Counted from the first letter of the stretch, positions 1 through 8,114 are shown. The stretch: DNA of 64,000 nt from JASLCR01 sp964619585 (GCA_964619585.1 CAZUCO010000002.1:1-64000), one strand, 5' to 3'. Program-made: numbers and translations. Notes: generated by a model from the letters alone, not told the origin.

Positions 1-58
1 GCTTTTACACCTTGCCGGTTTTCAAGACCGGTACCTTCAACCACTCGGTCACCTCTCC
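1..58 (-). tRNA. tRNA-Ser (UGA), 3' part cut by window edge
   Basis: Read on the minus strand, the sequence begins GGAGAGGTGACCGAGTGG, a typical class II tRNA-Ser acceptor and D-arm. A 5-bp anticodon stem (CCGGT/ACCGG) follows, enclosing loop CTTGAAA with anticodon TGA. The long variable arm, T arm and 3' end lie beyond the left edge. The comF gene on the same strand ends 25 bp upstream, so the two may be co-transcribed. Confidence 0.93.
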
Positions 59-82
59 TCGAGTGACACTCTGGTAATTCTA

Positions 83-754
83 CTAAATTTTCTTCGTCTC
101 GTCGAGGGGTTGTTTCGCTACTGCAGCCACATACACCGTTTTGGCTCCCGCCCTCTTTAGCGCTTTAGCACCAAAATGTAGCGTAGCTCCTGTTGTGATG
201 ACGTCATCGATAAGCAGTACAACTGCATCTTTTGGTACGTTCAAGCCCACAAATGCCTGTTTTGCCTGCTCAATACGCTCCCTATAGCTCGCACCACGCT
301 GTTTCGTGTTGTTCTGGCGGATAAGCAGCGTCTGATACGCGTCGTTTCGCCTACGTGCAAAGCTTCGTGCGAGTAGTCTTGCGTGATCATAACCGCGTGC
401 ACGGACGTGGCTTCGTACTGTTGGGATCGTCGTAACTATGGCTCCTGGCAGTAATGGCACGACATCGTCCAATAATGAGGCGAGAGGGGAGTAGGCTGCT
501 TTGGCTCGTTCAAACTTATACTTGTCGATAAGCCTCCCAAGACCATCACTCCGATCACCGACGACCCATGCTCCATCGATAAACTGTCTATGTTCAGAGC
601 AAATACCTCCAACAGCTGGCACACGGCAGACAATACAACCAGAATATGGCTCACTAGCGATGTCATATCTACAACTATCACACAAAAGAGTCCCGATTTG
701 ACCGCACTCACAACAGTAGTGAGGAGCAAGTATTTGGAGTAACGTCTCAATCAT
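83..754 (-). CDS. comF: ComF family phosphoribosyltransferase-like protein
   Basis: This 223-residue protein has the layout of ComF/GntX proteins. The N-terminal Cys cluster (CCECGQ, then CDSC, then CIVC) fits a zinc-binding module. The C-terminal half has the type I phosphoribosyltransferase PRPP loop VLLIDDVITTGATL near residues 179-192. ComF proteins support uptake of single-stranded DNA during natural transformation, and CPR bacteria often keep com genes, which fits scavenging of nucleic acids; that role is inferred from the family. It is transcribed leftward from a promoter overlapping that of hsp20, with no clear Shine-Dalgarno sequence before the ATG. The length is normal. Confidence 0.9.
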   Translation of the reverse strand: MIETLLQILAPHYCCECGQIGTLLCDSCRYDIASEPYSGCIVCRVPAVGGICSEHRQFIDGAWVVGDRSDGLGRLIDKYKFERAKAAYSPLASLLDDVVPLLPGAIVTTIPTVRSHVRARGYDHARLLARSFARRRNDAYQTLLIRQNNTKQRGASYRERIEQAKQAFVGLNVPKDAVVLLIDDVITTGATLHFGAKALKRAGAKTVYVAAVAKQPLDETKKI

Positions 755-785
755 TGTGTTTTTTACGTTTTACTACCTTATTCGG

Positions 786-814
786 TTGATTATAGCCTAC
801 GTATTGGCTATACT
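786..814 (+). promoter_or_regulatory. hsp20 promoter
   Basis: TTGATT (786-791), a 17-nt spacer and TATACT (809-814) form a good sigma-70-type promoter. It gives a leader of roughly 40 nt with a Shine-Dalgarno GGAGG at 853-857, six bases before the hsp20 ATG. Confidence 0.7.
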
Positions 815-817
815 GAA
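789..817 (-). promoter_or_regulatory. comF promoter
   Basis: On the minus strand a perfect TATAAT (789-794) lies 17 nt from a weak -35 TTCAGT (812-817). The -10 overlaps the -35 of the divergent hsp20 promoter, so the two promoters probably cannot be occupied at the same time. Confidence 0.55.
791..812. promoter_or_regulatory. Inverted repeat between divergent promoters, possible operator
   Basis: TATAGCC (791-797) and GGCTATA (806-812) are perfect 7-bp inverted arms separated by 8 bp. The repeat covers the spacer and parts of the -10 elements of both comF and hsp20. Its symmetry may come partly from the two -10 boxes, but the GGC/GCC bases are not needed for those. It does not match the CIRCE heat-shock operator. 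Confidence 0.4.
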
Positions 818-863
818 GGGGACTATCTGTCAATAGTGCCTTAAATGGAAGTGGAGGAAATTT

Positions 864-1346
864 ATGGCTCGTAAACAAAATGACGATCTGCTCATCGAGG
901 ATGAACTGGCAGCTGCCTTTCTAAACGACGACGATCAACCAACTACCGAAGCGCCTGCTCAGCAGCAACCTGCTGCAGACGACGCACAAAACAACAACTG
1001 GGAAGAAGTTGAAGACGAGTTCCCAGGTCAACTAGCAGTTGATGTATACGAAACTGACGACAAACTTGTCGTAAAGGCTCGTACTGCAGGTGTAAACAAA
1101 GAAGATCTTGATGTTAGCATCTCAGATGGTATCTTAACCGTCAGTGGAACCCTCTCAAGCGGCGATGACACTGAAGCTACTAACTGGCACATTCAAGAAT
1201 GCTACTGGGGCGAATTCAGTCGTACTGTAGCGCTTCCTGTGGCCGTCAAAGAAGACGAAGCCTCAGCATCACTCAAAGATGGTGTACTCACTATTGAGTT
1301 CCCTAAGGTGCAGCAGGAGCAAGCCAAGAAGATTGCTGTTCAGTAA
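864..1346 (+). CDS. hsp20: Hsp20/alpha-crystallin small heat-shock protein
   Basis: This 160-residue protein has an acidic, Gln-rich N-terminal arm (about 1-50) and an alpha-crystallin domain (about 55-148). The domain ends with the family's hallmark DGVLTIEFPK, and the C-terminal tail carries an IAV (I-x-I/V-like) motif. Small heat-shock proteins are ATP-independent cytoplasmic holdases that bind unfolding proteins and form oligomers. The start is fixed by a strong GGAGG six bases upstream. The gene is monocistronic, with its own promoter and a strong terminator. Confidence 0.93.
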   Translation: MARKQNDDLLIEDELAAAFLNDDDQPTTEAPAQQQPAADDAQNNNWEEVEDEFPGQLAVDVYETDDKLVVKARTAGVNKEDLDVSISDGILTVSGTLSSGDDTEATNWHIQECYWGEFSRTVALPVAVKEDEASASLKDGVLTIEFPKVQQEQAKKIAVQ

Positions 1347-1364
1347 TCGACCTGGCACTTCGCA

Positions 1365-1395
1365 AATAACTCCGCCCTAGAGCGGAGTTATTTTT
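1365..1395 (+). terminator. Rho-independent terminator of hsp20
   Basis: An 11-bp perfect stem, AATAACTCCGC (1365-1375) with GCGGAGTTATT (1382-1392), has a 6-nt loop and runs into a U-tract (1391-1395). It lies 18 bp after the hsp20 stop codon. Confidence 0.9.
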
Positions 1396-1446
1396 ATGGA
1401 CCTCTATCTCTTCTGTCTAAGAGGAATACATATGATTCACCAACAT

Positions 1447-1473
1447 AAATGCGCCTCCAGGGGAGACGCATTT
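1447..1473 (-). terminator. Hairpin downstream of the pilin array, probable terminator
   Basis: Arms 1447-1458 and 1462-1473 pair over 12 bp with one C-A mismatch and a 3-nt loop. The hairpin lies 27 bp past the stop of the last leftward pilin gene. The U-tract is weak on both strands, so this may be a processing or pausing hairpin. Confidence 0.5.
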
Positions 1474-1499
1474 GGGTTGCTAAGTTTTAGACTTCTTGG

Positions 1500-1904
1500 C
1501 TATTTTGCAAAGCTATCGATAACGAAGTTGACAATAGCGTAGGCGAGGATCGCCACGATGATACCAACAATCGCATAAAGGATAGTGTTCTTTGCACTTG
1601 TCACTGCACCTGAGTCACCACCAGATACTGTGTAGCGGATACCGCCGATTATGAGCATAATCACTGCTACAGCACCGATGATAAAGAGCATGACATTGAC
1701 GATAGTCCTAAAGATACCGCCTTCACCAGTGATGTCACTTGGAGTCTTGTCTGGCTTTGCACAGTCGGCACCAGTGTCGATGGTTGGGCTACTTGGATTA
1801 CAGGTAGCCGCGTTAGTTGTCGCAGGGACAACCGCAACAACACCAAGCGCAAGCACTGGAGCAATCAAGAGTGCTCGTAGGGTGTTTTTGATTGATACTT
1901 TCAT
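1500..1904 (-). CDS. TrbC/VirB2-like pilin paralog, array member 6 (last)
   Basis: A protein of about 134 residues. It has a signal peptide (MKVSIKNTLRALL... ending near TNAA), a short exported segment with two Cys, and two transmembrane helices joined by the loop GGIRYTVSGGDSGAVTSAKNTI. This is the layout of VirB2/TrbC-type T4SS pilins. The ATG at 1904 is chosen because the upstream in-frame extension runs back through a promoter, and an AAAGGA (1917-1922) precedes this ATG. It is the most promoter-distal of six tandem paralogs and also has its own promoter. Pilin function is inferred from topology and context. Confidence 0.82.
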   Translation of the reverse strand: MKVSIKNTLRALLIAPVLALGVVAVVPATTNAATCNPSSPTIDTGADCAKPDKTPSDITGEGGIFRTIVNVMLFIIGAVAVIMLIIGGIRYTVSGGDSGAVTSAKNTILYAIVGIIVAILAYAIVNFVIDSFAK

Positions 1905-1940
1905 TATATTGTTATTTCCTTTCTTATATTCTCTGTTACG

Positions 1941-1969
1941 TTTATACCAAACTACGCGCAAAAAGTTAA
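1941..1969 (-). promoter_or_regulatory. Internal promoter for the last pilin-like gene
   Basis: On the minus strand TTAACT (rc of 1964-1969), a 17-nt spacer and TATAAA (rc of 1941-1946) lie in the 80-bp gap between array members 5 and 6. This would allow the last pilin to be expressed separately from the rest of the array. Confidence 0.5.
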
Positions 1970-1984
1970 CCCTCTTCTTGCAAC

Positions 1985-2365
1985 CTAGAACGCACCGATA
2001 ACAAAGTTAACGATGGCATAGGCGAGGATTGCTATGATCAGTCCGATGATCGCGTAGAGAATAGTATTCTTTGCCCCTGATACCTGACCCGAATCTCCAC
2101 CAGAGGTAGTGTAGCGGATACCACCGATGATAATGACGATGACTGCGATGATACCAATCACAAAGAGCAAGATATTGACAACATTTTTAATACCCGCCGA
2201 GAGATTACCGTTGTCGGCGTCACCACCAGCTCTCGTGTAGCCGTTTTTGATGCTGTCGATCGGATCTACTGCAGCGCTTACAGTCTGTCCAACCGATACT
2301 GCTCCGGCCAATGGGAGTCCGATAAGTCCCAATATTAGTAGTAGTGATTTAATCCGCTGTATCAT
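1985..2365 (-). CDS. TrbC/VirB2-like pilin paralog, array member 5
   Basis: A 126-residue protein: signal peptide (cleavage probably near VSAAVD), a short hydrophilic segment, and two transmembrane helices around the loop GGIRYTTSGGDSGQVSGAKNT. It ends with LAYAIVNFVIGAF, nearly the same as its neighbours. The transmembrane region is almost identical to that of the next gene upstream, including a 62-bp block of identical DNA, which points to recent duplication or gene conversion. It lies 11 bp downstream of that neighbour and is probably in the same operon. Confidence 0.83.
   Translation of the reverse strand: MIQRIKSLLLILGLIGLPLAGAVSVGQTVSAAVDPIDSIKNGYTRAGGDADNGNLSAGIKNVVNILLFVIGIIAVIVIIIGGIRYTTSGGDSGQVSGAKNTILYAIIGLIIAILAYAIVNFVIGAF
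2082..2143 (-). repeat. 62-bp identical repeat, copy A (in pilin member 5)
   Basis: This stretch is identical base for base to 2480-2541 and encodes the start of the conserved second half of the pilin (IIIGGIRYTTSGGDSGQV). Synonymous sites match too, so protein-level constraint alone does not explain it. Confidence 0.85.
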
Positions 2366-2376
2366 ATATACCCTTC

Positions 2377-2760
2377 TTATTTTTTTAATGCATTTAGCAC
2401 AAAGTTAACGATAGCATAGGCGAGGATTGCCACAATAAGTCCCACCACGGCATACAGGATTGTATTTTTTGCCGCGGCGACCTGACCCGAATCTCCACCA
2501 GAGGTAGTGTAGCGGATACCACCGATGATAATGACGATGACACATATGATACCCAGTACCATCAGAAGTACCGATACGATGTTTTGGATAAAGTCATTTG
2601 TTTTCTTGTTGGCATTTTGCGTTTCTTGACAGATAGGGGAGCTACTATTTCCCTCACAGCCAGTTTTGACTGGGTTGATCGCCTGTACTGGTGCTGTCAT
2701 CGCTACACCCAGCGCCAACACCATCGCAAGTCCCGTAAATAATCCTACTATTCGCTTCAT
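2377..2760 (-). CDS. TrbC/VirB2-like pilin paralog, array member 4
   Basis: A 127-residue protein with a signal peptide ending near PVQA, an exported segment with two Cys (GCEGNSSSPICQ) and two transmembrane helices around GGIRYTTSGGDSGQVAAAKNT. It closely resembles member 5 in the membrane domain but differs in the exported N-terminal part, so the array seems to vary the exposed segment on a fixed membrane core. The start lies 6 bp after the previous gene's stop. Confidence 0.83.
   Translation of the reverse strand: MKRIVGLFTGLAMVLALGVAMTAPVQAINPVKTGCEGNSSSPICQETQNANKKTNDFIQNIVSVLLMVLGIICVIVIIIGGIRYTTSGGDSGQVAAAKNTILYAVVGLIVAILAYAIVNFVLNALKK
2480..2541 (-). repeat. 62-bp identical repeat, copy B (in pilin member 4)
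   Basis: Second copy of the block at 2082-2143, in the same orientation and reading frame, 398 bp away. The two copies could recombine and delete one gene's worth of array. Confidence 0.85.
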
Positions 2761-2766
2761 ATCTTC

Positions 2767-3417
2767 TTAAAACCTTCCTGCTATAAAGCCTGTTATAACA
2801 AATGCCATCGCAATCACTACTAGTCCCACCACGGCATACAAGATTGCATTGCGAGCAGCCTTGACCTTGCCAGGATCACCATCAGATGTTGCATAACGGA
2901 TACCACCGATGATAATCGTGATTACACACACAACACCAGCCGCCATATACACCAGTCTTAGCACTCCCGTAAGTACATTATCTGCCGAAGCAGTCGGGAT
3001 ATTCAGTTCACCAGGCTTGAGGTCTATGACCTGCTCTTTGACTGTCTTTGAAGTAGTGTCATTCTTGGTGTCATCGCTCGTATCACCGCTTCCGCCACTC
3101 CCCGAAGCCGCGCCGTCACCTGCACTTGTAGGATCATCTCCCCGCGTGTCACCAAACTGGCAAGCACTCTTCTGCGCACCACTATATTGTTTACATGGTT
3201 GTTTCTGCGTGTGGTGGTTAAACCCATACACACAAGCGTTAAATTGCGCCTTTTTAGCCTTATATGACGTACAGAACTGTTCAGAAAGCGGTGGTTCGGC
3301 ACCTACAGTGCCACTCGTTAGGGCAAGAGCTCCTGTGATACTGCTAACAAGCAGTAGTAAAATCCCGATGAGGACGATAAGGGGTTGTTTATATGTCATT
3401 CTTGGAAAAATATTCAT
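2767..3417 (-). CDS. TrbC/VirB2-like pilin paralog with long exported linker, array member 3
   Basis: About 216 residues, the longest of the six. An N-terminal hydrophobic segment (QPLIVLIGILLLLVSSITGALAL) is followed by an exported region with four Cys and a low-complexity Gly/Ser/Asp/Thr linker (about residues 95-125). Two transmembrane helices with the family loop GGIRYATSDGDPGKVKAARN close the protein. The start at 3417 is preferred because an AAAGG lies 7 nt upstream; an ATG at 3423 is also possible, and longer readings run into the upstream gene. The linker suggests a spaced or capping pilin-like subunit, which is an inference. Confidence 0.78.
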   Translation of the reverse strand: MNIFPRMTYKQPLIVLIGILLLLVSSITGALALTSGTVGAEPPLSEQFCTSYKAKKAQFNACVYGFNHHTQKQPCKQYSGAQKSACQFGDTRGDDPTSAGDGAASGSGGSGDTSDDTKNDTTSKTVKEQVIDLKPGELNIPTASADNVLTGVLRLVYMAAGVVCVITIIIGGIRYATSDGDPGKVKAARNAILYAVVGLVVIAMAFVITGFIAGRF

Positions 3418-3427
3418 AGCCATGCCT

Positions 3428-3868
3428 TTACTTTGTAATACTATCCCCGACAAAGGATATAACCAATACCGCAAACATCGCAATAACCAGCCCGATAACA
3501 GCGTTGAGGATCAGCTGTCTTCCCTCAGTAATCTTTTGCTCACGACCATTACTTGTCAGATAGATAAATCCTCCGTAGATGATAAATCCGACGGCAATAT
3601 ATACCACCAACTGAAGCAGTGTTTCAACGACATTTAAAACAATGCGTGAGATATAGCGGGTAAATTGCGTTTCCTTATCACCCCCTAATTCTGAGGGACT
3701 TTTGACTTCACAATCTCCCTTGGTAAGACCCTCGTACCAGGCCGGGAAGGTGAGGAACTGGCCACACGCTGCGGAGACTGGCGTTGGCGTGGTCACACTC
3801 AAAACAGAGGCAGAAAAAGCCCCAATGACGAGACCACCGATAAATAACCGTCTTAGTTGCTTGATCAT
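3428..3868 (-). CDS. Pilin-like (VirB2/TrbC-type) membrane protein, array member 2
   Basis: A 146-residue protein: signal peptide (to about PVSAA), an exported segment of about 45 residues with two Cys, and two transmembrane helices. The joining loop reads GGFIYLTSNGREQKITEGRQLI instead of the GGDSG version. It is thus a divergent branch of the family and may have a different position in the apparatus. It sits 3 bp after the upstream gene. Confidence 0.78.
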   Translation of the reverse strand: MIKQLRRLFIGGLVIGAFSASVLSVTTPTPVSAACGQFLTFPAWYEGLTKGDCEVKSPSELGGDKETQFTRYISRIVLNVVETLLQLVVYIAVGFIIYGGFIYLTSNGREQKITEGRQLILNAVIGLVIAMFAVLVISFVGDSITK

Positions 3869-3871
3869 ACG

Positions 3872-4285
3872 CTAGAACACTCCTCCTGGGATAATAAATT
3901 GCAAAAATGAGTACATCAATGCATAGAGTACGAGCCCCAGCACAACGTTGAATATTACTGTTTTGGACTTTGTGATCTGTCCACTATTGTCACCAGCGGT
4001 CGTCCAGAGTATCGCCCCATAGATCAAACCACCGATGGCTACGATACCAATACTTACTGTCAGGATCTGGATAACTAGCTTCAAAATACCACCGATTCCG
4101 CCACCTGCGCCACCACTGTTACCACACTCAAGTATCGCCGTATCCTGACCGCCACATTTTGCGGCAAAAGCCGGGGTAAGTGTAGCCAGCGATAGACCAA
4201 AAGACAGAACCAGTGCTCCGATAACGATGAGGGACTTTTTGTTTAGACTACCTATTGTTAGACTGGTTATTTGTTTTATGCTCAT
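3872..4285 (-). CDS. Pilin-like (VirB2/TrbC-type) membrane protein, array member 1
   Basis: A 137-residue protein with a signal peptide (to about PAFAAK), a Cys-containing Gly-rich segment, and two transmembrane helices around the loop LWTTAGDNSGQITKSKTVI, recognisably the same fold as the others. It is the promoter-proximal gene of the leftward array. Its ATG lies only 11 bp from a good -10 element with no Shine-Dalgarno, so its mRNA is probably almost leaderless. Confidence 0.8.
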   Translation of the reverse strand: MSIKQITSLTIGSLNKKSLIVIGALVLSFGLSLATLTPAFAAKCGGQDTAILECGNSGGAGGGIGGILKLVIQILTVSIGIVAIGGLIYGAILWTTAGDNSGQITKSKTVIFNVVLGLVLYALMYSFLQFIIPGGVF

Positions 4286-4296
4286 ATGTACTTAAT

Positions 4297-4325
4297 ACCA
4301 TAGTATACTGTCTACCTTTTGACAA
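4297..4325 (-). promoter_or_regulatory. Promoter of the leftward pilin array
   Basis: On the minus strand TTGTCA (rc of 4320-4325), a 17-nt spacer and TATGGT (rc of 4297-4302) place the start of transcription about 4 nt from the ATG at 4285. Confidence 0.65.
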
Positions 4326-4348
4326 GTGGTCTTATTATCATAAAAGTA

Positions 4349-4377
4349 TTGACTTTTGATCTGTAAAATGGTACAAT
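4349..4377 (+). promoter_or_regulatory. Promoter of the rightward T4SS genes
   Basis: TTGACT (4349-4354), a 17-nt spacer and TACAAT (4372-4377) form a near-consensus promoter diverging from the pilin promoter. The first ATG (4387) is 9 nt after the -10, so the transcript would start only about 2-3 nt before it. Confidence 0.75.
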
Positions 4378-4386
4378 GAGAGCGTA

Positions 4387-7300
4387 ATGTGGGAAGATCT
4401 CGTACGACTTCCGCTGGGTAGAACATCCATGCGGAAATTCATGATGCTGTTCGCCACGCTCCTTGTGGCGGTTTTAGGGTACTCACTTCTTACTTCTACC
4501 TCTGTGTTTGCCGCCGATGGTAACTGGAACAGCGACGATACGTTGCAATACGACGGAAAAAAGTACCAAGGCCCTGCGACAAGTGACCAACCCCAAGATG
4601 TACCAAGTGGGGCAATGTGGTATGGCACCTACGACAGTGCCAAGAAAAAAGCCTGGGTCGTCTTTTTTGATCCGTCTCTCAAGAACGGGGAACAATTCTC
4701 GGCAACTACAGCCGGACTTATTACTTACACCTATACCGATACCAATGGCACACAGCCAGGTGGGGTAGTACTGTCAAACCCAGGCCAACAAGTACAGATA
4801 TCTATTACGCCGCGTGCACCCCCCGCTTCGAACTCAACCAGTCAGCCCGTGTCTGATTGTAAGATCGATGGTGTTGGGTGGCTCGTCTGTAACGCCTCCT
4901 ACTGGATTGCAGAAGGTATGGACAAAATCTACGAGCTTGTTGAGTCATTCCTTGCAACAAAAACCCTCTTTGGCACCAACGACGCCGCGCTTCGCACATG
5001 GGAGTTTGCTCGCAATATTGCAAACATCTGTTTTGTGATCGCGTTTCTTGTCATGATCTACGGTCAGATAACTGGTGGCATGGTGACAAACTACACAATA
5101 CGCAAAGTACTCCCTCGTCTCATCATCGCTGCCATCCTCGTCAATGTATCGTACTGGGTCTGTGTGCTGTTTGTCGATATCTCAAATGTACTTGGTTATG
5201 CGGTACATGATCTATTTACCGCCATACGTGAACAAGTCGCTGGAAATGCCGCAAATGGCGGCGATCTGTCGTGGCAAAAACTGACTGCCTTTATCCTCTC
5301 GGGCGGAGCTATTGGAACAATCGCTACTATTGCTGCCACCGGTGGTAGTATTACTGCACTTAGCTTCTTGCTCGTAGCAGCTCTTGTCGCCAGCCTGTTT
5401 GCCGTGTTGGTGGCATTTGTCATACTTGCAGCGCGACAGGCCATTATCTTGATCCTTGTCATCTTGTCACCACTAGCATTCGTGGCATATATACTACCTA
5501 ACACCGAGGAGTGGTTTACGCGTTGGCGCAAAGCTTTCACTACTTTACTTGTCTTCTTCCCAGCGTTTTCAGTCATCTTTGGTGGCTCACAACTCGCGGG
5601 TAACATCATCATCCAGAGTGCAAATGGCAGTCTCGGCCTTGTGCTACTTGGTCTTACGGTGCAAGTTATCCCTCTTTTCGTCACACCAATCCTTATCCGA
5701 CTTAGCTCGGGTATTTTGAGTACCGTTGCTGGTCTTGCCAATGACCGTAGCAAAGGTGTCTTCGACGGTGCCAAGAACTGGGCGAGAGGCAATGCCGAGC
5801 TACACAAAGCTCGTGCCGTACGCAATGGTATGAACCGTATAGAAAACGGCCAGAGATTCCGACCAACTGCCTTTGGTGCCCGAATGGCAATGGGTAAGAC
5901 GCACCGTGAGCGCATGACATCTGCTTATCAAGCACAGGCCGAGGCAAGCTATGAACGATCGAGGCGCGGACAACGAGCCTACAGTGAGACACGTATTGGT
6001 GAAGATCAAAAGGCAAACGCCAAGAACCACAACGAGGAAATGTTCCAAAAGCGTGTTGCAGGCTATAGCTCGAGCACTAATCGTACTGCTGGTGCACGAC
6101 TCCGTGAAGACAATCGATACCTTGGTCACCGTCAGACTCTCCAAGATTCTCATGCCGCACATGAACGTGCCGACCTCTACAAGGGCTCGATGGAAGCTGC
6201 CGACGAGGAACACTGGAAGCACGTTCTCGCACATGATACGAGCCTGCGCGCTATCCGTACCGGTACACACCTAGCGCAAGGTCGTGCCAAACTGAGTGAA
6301 GATGCCATGACAAATGCCGATGAACGCGCCCTGCAGACACAGATCAACCAACAGGCCAATCTGCGCAACCTCAAGATTCAGTCAGATGTCGACACAGCTC
6401 ACGCCCAGTTCCAAGCTGCAAACGTCACCGCAGCTGGTAAGGCTCAGTTCCAGAACGAAGTCATAGCTGACCGTGCACTACGTCTCATGAACGTCGATAC
6501 AGTACGAAACGAAAAAGAAGCGGCTACAATCGAAAACACTTTGAAGCAGCGCGCAGAGGCTAATTGGCAGAGACAGACCAGAACTGATCCACGCCTCCAG
6601 GGTATTCGACTTAGTGAGATTGAAGCCTCAGATTCATACAAAAAAGCCGAGGCAGAGTGGAACACACTTGTTGAGAATGTTCGTCTGGACGGTGCAAGTG
6701 CGGCTGGTGTCTCTCCAATAAATAGCCGTAGCGCAAGAACAATCCAAACACTTGCATCAGACACACTGGCTGCCGAAAAGACTACCGAAGGACTTATGTC
6801 GATCGTCAAGAGCCGATCGGAGAAAGACTTTGCAACCAGTGCTGATGGCCGCCGAATTAATATACGCGCCCAAGCAGCTCAAGATTCCCTGGCAGCCACA
6901 AAAGCCGAAGAAGCGGCACTGGTACAAGAGTGGCGTACCGAAAAAGGTCGAGAAGACCTTACCGATCCAGATGATATCGCACTAGCTGAACAACTCCAGG
7001 AAGCTGATATCCAAAAACATGCCCAAGATCGGCGCACAAGTGTGGCCACAGACACCGCTAACCAGGAGTACGCCGGTAAGGTTATCAGCGACGAAATAAT
7101 CCCTGGCGGAACCGATACCATAGCCAGCGTTGCGGGTGGTATTGCTGGCGCTACCGGTGTCAGCCAGGCAAAAGCGACCGCGACTCAAGTCACCTTCGAG
7201 GCATTTGGCAAGGCTGTATCTGCCGAGAAGACCCTCGTATCGCGAAATCAACCGAGGGAAATCCTTGGAGAGACTATTCCTAACCCGAGCGACCCGAGCG

Positions 7301-7986
7301 CTCCGGGCACCGTGGGTCTCGGTAGTCCAAACATCCTTGATGAGCCAGAGGAGCGAATCGCAGCACTAGCAGGTAAGGTAGCAAGCGGTGGTCACCACAA
7401 GTCTAATATCGAACTATGGCAGCGTATGGGTGAACTTCGACGCCAGGCTGATCAAGAGCTTGCAGTCGCAAAAGCAAGTGGCAACCAAGCAGATATTGAT
7501 AGAGCAAACGACCACATCGGCAAGGTTAAGAGTCTTGAGCAGCAAGTCATGGACGACAAGGGTAAGATACCATTTGGGGCGAGTGATGCAGACCTGGGTG
7601 CAGCAAAAGTTGGTAACTACAACGGTAATATATACGACTCTACACGCCAGCGTCTCAACACAAATCTATCAGCAGCAGACCTGGCTAATATGGACCCAGA
7701 TGACATACGCCTCATCTTTGAGATGGCCCGAAGCGGCAAACTCAATGATGAAGAAATTCGCGCCGTCCAAGGTGCTTACGAAGACTGGCAAAACGACGAT
7801 AACCTCAAATCATCGATCCGTCCAAAGCATCGTTCACTACTTGATCCATTTGCTAGCTATAGTGGTGGAGGGAATGTCTCAAGCTTCCCACAACCAGGCA
7901 GTCCGCCTCCTCCAGGTATAGACTTCGATAACTTCTGGGATCGTCAGTATGTTGATGGCATCAATTCTATGACACCACGAAGCTAA
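4387..7986 (+). CDS. VirB6/TrbL-like T4SS membrane protein with a very long C-terminal tail
   Basis: A 1199-residue protein. A signal peptide ends near SVFAAD. An exported domain (about 40-155) precedes a Cys-paired motif CKIDGVGWLVC (from residue 158). A block of five or more transmembrane helices (about 208-445) resembles VirB6/TrbL channel proteins. A hydrophilic, Ala/Glu/Arg-rich, probably coiled-coil tail of about 740 residues follows. The helix block and the last 80 residues are clearly related to those of the protein at 9785. The start at 4387 fits a leaderless message; 4429 (MRKFMML) is the alternative. VirB6 proteins line the inner-membrane channel. The tail has no recognised function. 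Confidence 0.78.
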   Translation: MWEDLVRLPLGRTSMRKFMMLFATLLVAVLGYSLLTSTSVFAADGNWNSDDTLQYDGKKYQGPATSDQPQDVPSGAMWYGTYDSAKKKAWVVFFDPSLKNGEQFSATTAGLITYTYTDTNGTQPGGVVLSNPGQQVQISITPRAPPASNSTSQPVSDCKIDGVGWLVCNASYWIAEGMDKIYELVESFLATKTLFGTNDAALRTWEFARNIANICFVIAFLVMIYGQITGGMVTNYTIRKVLPRLIIAAILVNVSYWVCVLFVDISNVLGYAVHDLFTAIREQVAGNAANGGDLSWQKLTAFILSGGAIGTIATIAATGGSITALSFLLVAALVASLFAVLVAFVILAARQAIILILVILSPLAFVAYILPNTEEWFTRWRKAFTTLLVFFPAFSVIFGGSQLAGNIIIQSANGSLGLVLLGLTVQVIPLFVTPILIRLSSGILSTVAGLANDRSKGVFDGAKNWARGNAELHKARAVRNGMNRIENGQRFRPTAFGARMAMGKTHRERMTSAYQAQAEASYERSRRGQRAYSETRIGEDQKANAKNHNEEMFQKRVAGYSSSTNRTAGARLREDNRYLGHRQTLQDSHAAHERADLYKGSMEAADEEHWKHVLAHDTSLRAIRTGTHLAQGRAKLSEDAMTNADERALQTQINQQANLRNLKIQSDVDTAHAQFQAANVTAAGKAQFQNEVIADRALRLMNVDTVRNEKEAATIENTLKQRAEANWQRQTRTDPRLQGIRLSEIEASDSYKKAEAEWNTLVENVRLDGASAAGVSPINSRSARTIQTLASDTLAAEKTTEGLMSIVKSRSEKDFATSADGRRINIRAQAAQDSLAATKAEEAALVQEWRTEKGREDLTDPDDIALAEQLQEADIQKHAQDRRTSVATDTANQEYAGKVISDEIIPGGTDTIASVAGGIAGATGVSQAKATATQVTFEAFGKAVSAEKTLVSRNQPREILGETIPNPSDPSAPGTVGLGSPNILDEPEERIAALAGKVASGGHHKSNIELWQRMGELRRQADQELAVAKASGNQADIDRANDHIGKVKSLEQQVMDDKGKIPFGASDADLGAAKVGNYNGNIYDSTRQRLNTNLSAADLANMDPDDIRLIFEMARSGKLNDEEIRAVQGAYEDWQNDDNLKSSIRPKHRSLLDPFASYSGGGNVSSFPQPGSPPPPGIDFDNFWDRQYVDGINSMTPRS

Positions 7987-8044
7987 TCTTAGACCCATAT
8001 CTGTTGTAAAATCTTTTTCAACCCTTGACGTAAAAACCACAAGC

Positions 8045-8073
8045 TTGATTTTTTAAACGATTTGGTGTATAGT
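8045..8073 (+). promoter_or_regulatory. Promoter of the 384-aa anchored protein
   Basis: TTGATT (8045-8050), 17 nt and TATAGT (8068-8073). The leader is about 35 nt and has an A-rich AAAAAGG stretch before the ATG at 8115. Confidence 0.65.
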
Positions 8074-8114
8074 AGATATTAATAAACAATAACCTTAAAA
8101 AGGCAAAAACAAAC

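Noticed and set aside
5196..5915. 239-codon open frame on the minus strand inside the VirB6-like gene
   Set aside because: Antisense shadow of a well-supported membrane protein. Its product is low-complexity Arg/Ala/Ser with no domain or start signal.
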